Assembly: GCA_002315165.1 (NCBI GenBank)
Contig: DCGC01000020.1
Location: 1-11,309, forward strand
Reading direction: 5' to 3'
DNA: 11,309 nt
Origin: Candidatus Saccharibacteria bacterium UBA1788
GTDB lineage: Bacteria > Patescibacteriota > Saccharimonadia > Saccharimonadales > Saccharimonadaceae
The notes beneath the pieces are model-generated. The model saw only the letters and a list, made by a program, of their open reading frames with translations, was not told where the DNA came from and ran no database searches. Each line of letters begins with the position of its first letter. The first letter of the stretch is position 1. The position numbers were made by a program, and so were the translations under genes. Of the stretch, positions 1-4,612 are shown one piece after another.

Positions 1-136
1 AATGATAAGCATAAGCTGTCAGACACACCTTCCATCCCACCCCTGTTATTTTCCCTATATTTTTTAAGAAAATCTCTATTTTCTCACATCTCAAAAAAAT
101 TTTCAACCCCCTATATTCACTACTCCCTTACCACAC

Positions 137-158
137 AAAAAAAGACGCTTCGCGTCTT
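137..158 (-). terminator. Rho-independent terminator of tRNA-Gln
   Basis: Read on the minus strand, a perfect stem AAGACGC / GCGTCTT closes a GAA loop and is followed directly by a run of seven T. It starts a few bases after the encoded CCA of the tRNA-Gln, so it ends that transcript. I see no gene in the rest of positions 1-136. Confidence 0.85.
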
Positions 159-163
159 AATCT

Positions 164-238
164 TGGCTGGGCCGGCAGGGATCGAACCTGCGAATGCTGG
201 GACCAAAACCCAGTGCCTTACCACTTGGCGACAGCCCA
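164..238 (-). tRNA. trnQ: tRNA-Gln (anticodon TTG)
   Basis: The 75-nt minus-strand sequence folds as a tRNA: acceptor TGGGCTG / CGGCCCA, a D arm, a CTGGG / CCCAG anticodon stem with loop TTTTGGT, a GGTTCGATCC T arm, discriminator G and an encoded CCA at 164-166. The loop places TTG at positions 34-36, reading the glutamine codon CAA and, by wobble, CAG. It has its own promoter and terminator and diverges from the HIT gene. Confidence 0.96.
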
Positions 239-248
239 ATCTCCCCTT

Positions 249-277
249 ATTCTACCACAAAACCGCCCTCTACGCAA
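249..277 (-). promoter_or_regulatory. Promoter of tRNA-Gln
   Basis: On the minus strand TTGCGT (-35) and TAGAAT (-10) are separated by exactly 17 nt, and the -10 is 10 nt from the first base of the tRNA. The sequence around the -10, TGTGGTAGAAT, is identical to that before the tRNA-Ser(GCT) gene at 8894-8903. Confidence 0.7.
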
Positions 278-294
278 TATATACATTTCCCACC

Positions 295-372
295 AAAATC
301 TATACATATCAACCAATATGTATACATTTACAATTGACAAAACTATACATATCGCACAATATGTATAGTTTT
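295..372. promoter_or_regulatory. Two tandem palindromic operator-like sites
   Basis: Two dyads share the same half sites. The first is TATACATAT, 6 nt, ATATGTATA at 301-324. The second is AAAACTATACATAT, 6 nt, ATATGTATAGTTTT at 339-372, a perfect 14-bp inverted repeat. Their centres are 43 bp apart, about four helical turns, and both are preceded by AAAA at the same relative place, as in a duplicated module. The second dyad covers the spacer and -10 of a TTGACA promoter. This is what a dimeric repressor site looks like. The regulator is not in the window and I cannot name it. Confidence 0.65.
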
Positions 373-403
373 CTCGCCCTAATGATTGACCACGTGCTAC
401 AAT
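334..403 (+). promoter_or_regulatory. Tandem promoters of the HIT-methyltransferase operon
   Basis: An upstream promoter has TTGACA (334-339), 17 nt and CAATAT (357-362), the -10 lying inside the second dyad. A downstream extended -10, GTGC plus TACAAT (398-403), ends exactly 6 nt before the ATG at 410, so its transcript would start at or next to the start codon. No Shine-Dalgarno lies before this ATG. The likely reading is one regulated leadered promoter and one leaderless promoter. Confidence 0.55.
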
Positions 404-409
404 AACACC

Positions 410-781
410 ATGACTATCTTCGAAAAAATCATCAACGGGGAAATCCCTTGCTATAAAATCTACGAAGACGAAAAAACTTTTGCCTTCCTCGACATAAACC
501 CAGAAACGACCGGCCACACCCTTGTCGTCCCTAAAACCCCAGTCGACAAACTCTACGACCTCAAAGACGAAGATTATCTCGCCCTCTTTACTACCGTAAA
601 AAAGGTCATGCAACGCATGGAAACCGTCTTTGGCTCTCGCGCTCTTCTTAAAGTTGTCGGAACCGACGTCCCCCACGCCCACGTCCACGTCACCCACCTC
701 GACCCATCTTGGGAATACGGCAAATCCCTCACTCTCTCCCCTGAAGAAATGCAATCTATCGCCGACAGGCTCAAATTCTAA
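410..781 (+). CDS. HIT family protein (histidine triad hydrolase)
   Basis: The 123-residue protein is close in length to bacterial HinT-type proteins, which hydrolyse nucleoside phosphoramidates or dinucleoside polyphosphates in the cytoplasm as dimers. It opens with the typical FEKIINGEIPCYKIYEDE segment, continues with FAFLDINPETTGHTLVVPK, and carries the triad as HAHVHVTH near residues 91-98. The middle histidine of such triads is the family's catalytic nucleophile. I chose the ATG at 410 rather than an in-frame TTG at 386, because 386 lies upstream of a -10 hexamer (398-403) and adds residues unlike the family. The stop overlaps the next start in TAATG, so translation of the methyltransferase is probably coupled. 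Family assignment is firm; the substrate is unknown. Confidence 0.93.
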   Translation: MTIFEKIINGEIPCYKIYEDEKTFAFLDINPETTGHTLVVPKTPVDKLYDLKDEDYLALFTTVKKVMQRMETVFGSRALLKVVGTDVPHAHVHVTHLDPSWEYGKSLTLSPEEMQSIADRLKF

Positions 782-1938
782 TGGACAATCTCTCCCTCCC
801 TATCGAAAAACTCATCCCAGGCGGCCAAGGTCTAGCCACTCTTCCTGACGGCAAAAAAGTTCTTCTCTGGAACGTCCTTGTCGGAGAAATAGTTGCCTCT
901 TTTACTATCACCAAGAAAAAATCCAAATACCTCGAAGGCATCGCCACCTCTTTTATAAAAACTTCCGAACACCGCGTCGCCCCTAAAGACGATTTCTATC
1001 TTAGCAACTCTCCTTGGCAAATTTTCTCCTATCCCTACGAGCTTGACCAAAAGTCTAAGCTCGTCCAAGAATCTTTCCGCGAAGAGGGAATCGCCATCCC
1101 TGCGCCAGAAGTAAAAACCGACAACAACGAATATTTCTACCGCAACAAAATGGAATATTCTCTCTATTGGAACAACGAAGAAGGAAAAATCGAACTCGGT
1201 ATCCATGCCCGTGGCACCCATAAAAAACTCCCCGTTCGCTCAAGCAGTCTCGAACGCCCAGAAATCTTCTCCGCCGCAGAAAAAATCGTCCAAGACCTCA
1301 ATAATCGCGGCGAGGAAGCCCGCAAATACCAAAGCTTGCTCCTACGCTGTTCCGCCGACGGCACCGTTTCTGGCGGCCTCTACATTAATGGTGAACCCCA
1401 CCCTACTTTTACCCCTCTCTCTGACAAAATCTTAGATAAAACCTACACCTACTCGCCTAACGGCTTTTTCCAAATCAACCTTCCAGTCTACGAACTTGCT
1501 CTTGTCGACATCAAATCCGCTATAAACAGCAATAAAATCCTCGACCTCTATTCTGGCGTCGGCACTATCGGCCTTTCCGTCGCCGAAAATAAAGACCTCA
1601 CCCTTGTCGAATCTAACCAAGCCGCCTTCGGCGAACTACTAAACAACGCAAAACATGGAACGCCTATCCTCGCAAAATCCGAAGACGCCCTCTCTTATAT
1701 CGAACCAGACGCTTCCGTCATTCTCGACCCACCCCGCGCCGGCTGCGACAAAAAACTCCTCGAACGCCTGCTCGAAGTCACCCCAAACGAAATCATCTAC
1801 CTCTCCTGCAATCCTTCCACCCAAGCCCGCGACGTTAAAATCCTCTCCGCTAAATATAAAATTTCCAAAGTCACCTCTTATAATTTTTTCCCAAAAACCC
1901 CTCATATCGAAAATCTTGTTATTCTCAACAAGCTCTAG
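781..1938 (+). CDS. RumA/TrmA-family RNA (uracil-5)-methyltransferase
   Basis: A 385-residue SAM-dependent enzyme that should methylate C5 of a uridine in 23S rRNA or tRNA. A TRAM-like N-terminal domain (about 1-57, with IPGGQGLA) is followed by the family's RNA-binding region with YRNKMEYS (120-127). The methyltransferase domain shows FFQIN (229-233), motif I LDLYSGVGTIG (254-264), motif IV DPPR (316-319), SCNP with the catalytic Cys343, and TPHIENL with the probable base Glu377. All catalytic motifs are intact. The region around 60-95, where RlmD-type enzymes carry cysteines for a [4Fe-4S] cluster, has none; the whole protein has only Cys190, Cys322 and Cys343. The target (U1939-, U747- or tRNA U54-type) cannot be decided here. 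It is coupled to the HIT gene by a 1-nt overlap. Confidence 0.92.
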   Translation: MDNLSLPIEKLIPGGQGLATLPDGKKVLLWNVLVGEIVASFTITKKKSKYLEGIATSFIKTSEHRVAPKDDFYLSNSPWQIFSYPYELDQKSKLVQESFREEGIAIPAPEVKTDNNEYFYRNKMEYSLYWNNEEGKIELGIHARGTHKKLPVRSSSLERPEIFSAAEKIVQDLNNRGEEARKYQSLLLRCSADGTVSGGLYINGEPHPTFTPLSDKILDKTYTYSPNGFFQINLPVYELALVDIKSAINSNKILDLYSGVGTIGLSVAENKDLTLVESNQAAFGELLNNAKHGTPILAKSEDALSYIEPDASVILDPPRAGCDKKLLERLLEVTPNEIIYLSCNPSTQARDVKILSAKYKISKVTSYNFFPKTPHIENLVILNKL

Positions 1939-1940
1939 CA

Positions 1941-1969
1941 TTGACTTTTTAAGGCGTTTGTGCTATAAT
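1941..1969 (+). promoter_or_regulatory. Promoter of the 92-residue protein gene
   Basis: TTGACT (1941-1946), 17 nt and TATAAT (1964-1969) with an extended -10 (TGTGC). It begins 3 nt after the methyltransferase stop, so there is no room for a terminator and the upstream operon probably reads through as well. Confidence 0.8.
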
Positions 1970-1976
1970 GAAAATA

Positions 1977-1999
1977 TAGGTTTTCTCCGCGAAAGCCTA
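1977..1999 (+). promoter_or_regulatory. Leader hairpin upstream of the 92-residue protein
   Basis: TAGGTTTT and AAAGCCTA form an 8-bp stem (one G-T pair) around a 7-nt loop, right at the predicted transcript start. It may stabilise the mRNA 5' end or be regulatory. It is short, and no known riboswitch is recognisable. Confidence 0.35.
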
Positions 2000-2027
2000 A
2001 ATTTTTATAGAAAGGAGCATAATTCCT

Positions 2028-2306
2028 ATGCTCGCACAAAATCTATTGTACCTTTCATCCCAAAGAGAAAATATCCCCTATAAAGAATGGGGAGCTCTCG
2101 CCGCCACTCTTATCGACTGCTATAATCCGAAAAACAGAACAGCCGACTTCCAGAGAGCAGCAAACCTAATCAAAAAACTGGACGAAATTTTCAGAAATTG
2201 CAACCTTCCGACCATCGGAAGCGAAAACAGCGAGGAAGCCTTCAAAGACTTCATAAATTACGTCTTCCAGGACCCCAATAAGAGCCGCGAACTCTTCGCA
2301 GCCTAA
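2028..2306 (+). CDS. Small protein of unknown function (92 aa)
   Basis: I do not recognise this protein. It is 92 residues, soluble in appearance and probably mostly helical: residues 18-32 and 39-57 look like helices, and the charged C-terminal part (67-92) a third. It has Cys31 and Cys58 but no metal-binding pattern, no signal peptide and no membrane segment. The expression signals are strong: a near-consensus promoter at 1941-1969, an AAAGGAG Shine-Dalgarno at 2011-2017 (10 nt before the ATG) and a strong terminator 8 nt after the stop. That arrangement suggests a well-expressed single gene. Size and context do not indicate a function. Confidence 0.75.
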   Translation: MLAQNLLYLSSQRENIPYKEWGALAATLIDCYNPKNRTADFQRAANLIKKLDEIFRNCNLPTIGSENSEEAFKDFINYVFQDPNKSRELFAA

Positions 2307-2313
2307 CCCCTCC

Positions 2314-2344
2314 GCCCCGCACCTGCGGGGCTTTTTCTTTTTTT
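2314..2344 (+). terminator. Strong Rho-independent terminator
   Basis: GCCCCGC and GCGGGGC form a perfect 7-bp stem with loop ACCT, followed by TTTTTCTTTTTTT. It ends the 92-residue gene and, by read-through, the HIT-methyltransferase operon. Confidence 0.92.
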
Positions 2345-2345
2345 T

Positions 2346-2473
2346 GAGAGAATTCGCTTTCTAGAAAATTTGTTTTAAGAGGATTCGCTTCCAAGGAGGA
2401 GGATCAGAAAAAGCTTGCTTTTTCTGGACGACGACGCAGGAAAGGAGAATCCTCCCTTGGGCTTTGCCCAAGG
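2346..2473. repeat. tRNA-Ser-associated repeat element, copy 1 (short)
   Basis: On the plus strand the element has a degenerate unit (2346-2368), a full unit with AGAGGATTCGC then TTCCAAGGAGGAG (2377-2401), a perfect 10-bp hairpin (2405-2426) and a 44-nt core (2430-2473). The core begins GACGACGCAG and ends with the hairpin CCTTGGGC TTT GCCCAAGG. The same arrangement recurs at 8526-8743, where the core matches at 41 of 44 positions. The element lies just beyond the terminator of tRNA-Ser(CGA). I see no coding potential in it. Confidence 0.85.
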
Positions 2474-2478
2474 TTAAT

Positions 2479-2508
2479 AAAAAATAACCCCCTAAGGGGG
2501 TATTTTTT
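2479..2508. terminator. Bidirectional terminator next to tRNA-Ser(CGA)
   Basis: CCCCC TAA GGGGG with an A run on the left and TATTTTTT on the right acts as a terminator on both strands. On the minus strand it lies 12 nt after the encoded CCA of tRNA-Ser and should end that transcript. Confidence 0.8.
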
Positions 2509-2520
2509 ATTTATCGCTTC

Positions 2521-2608
2521 TGGCGGAAGCGAGAGGATTCGAACCTCCGAAGGTTTTACCCTTACACGATTTCGAGTCGTGCGCCTTCAACCACTCGGCC
2601 ACGCTTCC
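2521..2608 (-). tRNA. trnS: tRNA-Ser (anticodon CGA)
   Basis: This 88-nt class II tRNA on the minus strand has acceptor GGAAGCG / CGCTTCC, a long variable arm as expected for serine, anticodon stem CACGA / TCGTG with loop CTCGAAA, T arm GGAGGTTCGAATCCTCT, discriminator G and an encoded CCA (2521-2523). Anticodon CGA reads UCG. The 533-residue gene upstream stops 26 nt before it with no hairpin between, so the tRNA may be made partly from that transcript. The minus-strand TGTGATAAGAT just upstream is a possible weak own -10. Confidence 0.96.
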
Positions 2609-2634
2609 ACCATCAATCTTATCACAAAATCGCG

Positions 2635-4236
2635 TTATCTAGTACCCCTACTCGCCAAATACCGCCTTATCATCGGCGTTTTTACTAAATAATTCTTCCA
2701 CATCCCCTGATAATGCCCCGCCATATCCCCAGTATCGCCATACCCACCAGTCTGCGACTCATACTCATATAACGGCGTCGCAAAATCCCCCGCCTCGACC
2801 CAATCTCTCCTTAACCCTGTACTCGTAATCGGCGAAACCGCCTCAACTCCGCCAATCCACGCCCTTCCATTATCATCTCGACAAAAATTCCACTGTGTTT
2901 TCCCGTCAATCGACTTATACCCCTCCATTCTCACATTTCCGACCAAATTCGACACCGTCTCAAACTCCGCCACCTCACTCCTAAAATCTGGCATTTGTTC
3001 GCTACTCAACTCTAATGTTTCCGGCTCCATTTTCTCCCTTCCTATTCCTCCATATCGAGCCGCCGCCGACCTATTCACTTCCCGATAGAAATCCCCCCTC
3101 ATCTGTCCAGAACGAATCCCCCTCGAATATTCCTCTTTCGAACTATACCTATAAGCCGTCCCAGCCAACAAAAACGCTGGATTCGTCTTTACATCTTCTA
3201 CGACCCCCTTACTCTGAATCTTCGCCAACGCCTCTTGCAATTTTAGCGGCAAAGTCAAACTCTCCTCGCTACTCCCTTTTCCATACCACTCAATCCCCGC
3301 ACTATCTTCACCTTTTACATAATCCGGCAAATACCTCCACGTCCCCTGAGAATTACTCTTATAATATCCTCGAACTTTCACCCCGTCTTTTGTCGGAATA
3401 TAAGCAATCGCCGCCACTCTCCCATTCGTATCTTCCATAAATACATCAGAAAGACAAATCTGTGTCCCCTCTATACCAACCTCATATTTCGGGCCAACTC
3501 CGCTCCTCTCTAAAGTCTCAGGCGTCAATCTATATTCTCGTCCGCCTTGCTGCCAGTTATCGCCCTCAATTCGTGCATTTTGAATTAACGCCTCTCTCAT
3601 TTCTGGCGCCATTTCCTTCACTCCAACCTCTCTCGCCCTCTCGTTCAGAACTTTCATCTGCTCCCAATATTCTTGCCTTTTCCCATAAATATGCCCCTTA
3701 AAATCCTTCATCGCCCCCTCATAAGCTCCGTATTCTATCTCCGACACCTGCCCTCTAACTGCATCTAAAAACCCTCGACTTTTCTCCTCAAAATCAATCG
3801 GAGTCGGAAAATCATGCACAAATTTCGCGACATCAACACTATCGACCCTCTGCCAATTACTCGCATCATACCCCGACATATACGCCATAATCCACTTCTC
3901 ATGCCCGCTCTTACTAATTTCCTCAAACATCTTGTCTTTGCCCTGCGCATTAATCGGGTCTCTAATATTCATTAGCAACCCCCTCTCTTCATCCAGCCCA
4001 ATCTCGCCATCACCAACTTTTCTCAAAAATTCTTCCTCATATTCCTCGGGCAAATCAACCGACTTTTCCCCCAACATATCATAATCCCCAGTCAAAAGGC
4101 ACGCCTCTATTTTCTTTTGCTGTCTTCTTCCATTATCTTCTTCTCTCTGAAATTCCATATTCGCAACCGTATCCCACTCGCTCGCTTCGCTCTCACTGGT
4201 TCTTACTCCCCGCAACTTTTCCATAAACTTTACCAT
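2635..4236 (-). CDS. Large protein of unknown function (533 aa)
   Basis: I cannot assign this 533-residue protein. It has no signal peptide and no membrane helix and looks cytosolic. The first 200 residues are rich in charged helices (for example 29-44, 62-90 and 172-206). A more globular part begins near 235 and contains RGYYKSNSQGTWRYLPDYV (289-307) and WYGKGSSEESLTLPLKLQEAL (317-337). A C-terminal part has WIGGVEAVSPI (460-470) and ends in a basic tail. These Trp/Tyr/Gly-rich segments look like conserved family signatures, but no catalytic motif I know is evident. I chose ATG 4236, the M of MVKF. A TATAAT ends 6 nt upstream, and a longer in-frame version to 4311 would contain that promoter and a lysine-rich tail. 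It sits between two tRNA genes and reads toward tRNA-Ser. Confidence 0.8.
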   Translation of the reverse strand: MVKFMEKLRGVRTSESEASEWDTVANMEFQREEDNGRRQQKKIEACLLTGDYDMLGEKSVDLPEEYEEEFLRKVGDGEIGLDEERGLLMNIRDPINAQGKDKMFEEISKSGHEKWIMAYMSGYDASNWQRVDSVDVAKFVHDFPTPIDFEEKSRGFLDAVRGQVSEIEYGAYEGAMKDFKGHIYGKRQEYWEQMKVLNERAREVGVKEMAPEMREALIQNARIEGDNWQQGGREYRLTPETLERSGVGPKYEVGIEGTQICLSDVFMEDTNGRVAAIAYIPTKDGVKVRGYYKSNSQGTWRYLPDYVKGEDSAGIEWYGKGSSEESLTLPLKLQEALAKIQSKGVVEDVKTNPAFLLAGTAYRYSSKEEYSRGIRSGQMRGDFYREVNRSAAARYGGIGREKMEPETLELSSEQMPDFRSEVAEFETVSNLVGNVRMEGYKSIDGKTQWNFCRDDNGRAWIGGVEAVSPITSTGLRRDWVEAGDFATPLYEYESQTGGYGDTGDMAGHYQGMWKNYLVKTPMIRRYLASRGTR

Positions 4237-4242
4237 AATAGA

Positions 4243-4248
4243 ATTATA
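4243..4248 (-). promoter_or_regulatory. -10 element of the 533-residue protein gene (leaderless type)
   Basis: TATAAT on the minus strand is separated by exactly 6 nt (TCTATT) from the ATG at 4236. There is no Shine-Dalgarno, and no clear -35 stands 17 nt upstream. The spacing matches three other genes in the window. Confidence 0.5.
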
Positions 4249-4294
4249 TAATATATTTCCCAACTTAGCTATATATTTTTTCTTTTTTCTGTGG

Positions 4295-4300
4295 TATAAT
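4295..4300 (+). promoter_or_regulatory. -10 element upstream of tRNA-Arg
   Basis: CTGTGGTATAAT resembles the TGTGGTAGAAT found before the tRNA-Gln and tRNA-Ser(GCT) genes. The -35 region is only T-rich. If used, the tRNA-Arg precursor would have a 5' leader of about 70 nt. Confidence 0.5.
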
Positions 4301-4346
4301 ATATATGTCACGTATTTTTTTACGCGATGCTCATTTAATTTCTAGG

Positions 4347-4374
4347 TGGATCATTTACTTCATGTAAATATCCA
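4347..4374 (+). other. Hairpin in the tRNA-Arg 5' leader
   Basis: TGGATCATTTAC pairs with GTAAATATCCA (11 bp with one bulged C) around loop TTCAT, ending 3 nt before the mature tRNA 5' end. It may affect 5' processing by RNase P or be a remnant of something else. Confidence 0.45.
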
Positions 4375-4377
4375 CAT

Positions 4378-4454
4378 GCACCCGTAGCTCAGCTGGATAG
4401 AGCGTTTGCTTGCGGAGCAAAAGGTCGTAGGTTCGAATCCTGTCGGGTGTACCA
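4378..4454 (+). tRNA. trnR: tRNA-Arg (anticodon GCG)
   Basis: A 77-nt tRNA with acceptor GCACCCG / CGGGTGT (first pair G-U), D arm GCTC / GAGC, perfect anticodon stem TTTGC / GCAAA with loop TTGCGGA, variable loop AGGTC, T loop TTCGAAT, discriminator A and an encoded CCA (4452-4454). The loop gives anticodon GCG, which reads CGC and CGU. Most bacteria instead read these codons with tRNA-Arg(ACG), deaminated to ICG by TadA. The 3' end is duplicated at 4516-4536. Confidence 0.93.
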
Positions 4455-4458
4455 AATT

Positions 4459-4488
4459 ATTAAAATAAAAGTTTACTTTTATTTTAAT
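4459..4488 (+). terminator. AT-rich hairpin after tRNA-Arg, possible terminator
   Basis: ATTAAAATAAAAG and CTTTTATTTTAAT form a perfect 13-bp stem with loop TTTA, starting 5 nt after the encoded CCA. It has no G+C-rich base and only a short T run (TATTTT) behind it, so it is a weak terminator candidate. It could equally serve 3' processing. Confidence 0.4.
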
Positions 4489-4515
4489 TATTTTACAGCC
4501 GAAAAAGGATATTTT

Positions 4516-4536
4516 ATCCTGTCGGGTGTACCAAAT
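4516..4536 (+). repeat. 21-bp duplicate of the tRNA-Arg 3' end
   Basis: The 21 bp at 4437-4457 (part of the T arm, the 3' acceptor strand, CCA and AAAT) recur exactly at 4516-4536, 79 bp downstream. Duplicated tRNA 3' ends are typical attachment-site traces of tyrosine-integrase elements. Only 58 bp separate the copies and no integrase is present, so this would be a scar or a slippage product. Confidence 0.75.
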
Positions 4537-4551
4537 CCCTAGAATTAAATC

Positions 4552-4578
4552 AAAATAACCCCTAAAGGGGTTATTTTT
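4552..4578. terminator. Bidirectional terminator between tRNA-Arg and the Mur-like gene
   Basis: AAATAACCCC TAAA GGGGTTATTT is a perfect 10-bp stem, with a T run on the right in plus orientation and an A run on the left. It should end tRNA-Arg transcription before the Mur-ligase-like gene. Confidence 0.85.
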
Positions 4579-4600
4579 GTTCTTTTCTTTTCTTTTGTGC

Positions 4601-4606
4601 TACACT
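4601..4606 (+). promoter_or_regulatory. -10 element of the Mur-ligase-like gene (leaderless type)
   Basis: Extended TTGTGC plus TACACT ends exactly 6 nt before the ATG at 4613. The upstream sequence is T-rich with no Shine-Dalgarno, so the mRNA is predicted to start at or beside the ATG. Confidence 0.5.
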
Positions 4607-4612
4607 TATCTT

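Noticed and set aside
218..754. 178-residue minus-strand frame opposite the HIT gene
   Set aside because: It overlaps tRNA-Gln and the dyad region and is antisense to the well-supported HIT gene.
1977..1999. Riboswitch in the leader of the 92-residue gene
   Set aside because: The leader is about 50 nt with a single 8-bp hairpin; it is too small and matches no riboswitch class I can recognise.
1655..2083. 142-residue plus-strand frame overlapping the methyltransferase
   Set aside because: It is a frame shadow inside conserved methyltransferase motifs and crosses the promoter and start of the next gene.
3015..3440. 141-residue plus-strand frame opposite the 533-residue gene
   Set aside because: Ser/Pro/Leu-rich composition typical of an antisense shadow; no ribosome binding site or promoter, and the opposite strand carries the longer, more credible gene.
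4437..4536. Complete integrated element at tRNA-Arg
   Set aside because: Only 58 bp separate the two copies and no integrase or other cargo gene is present, so at most a scar remains.
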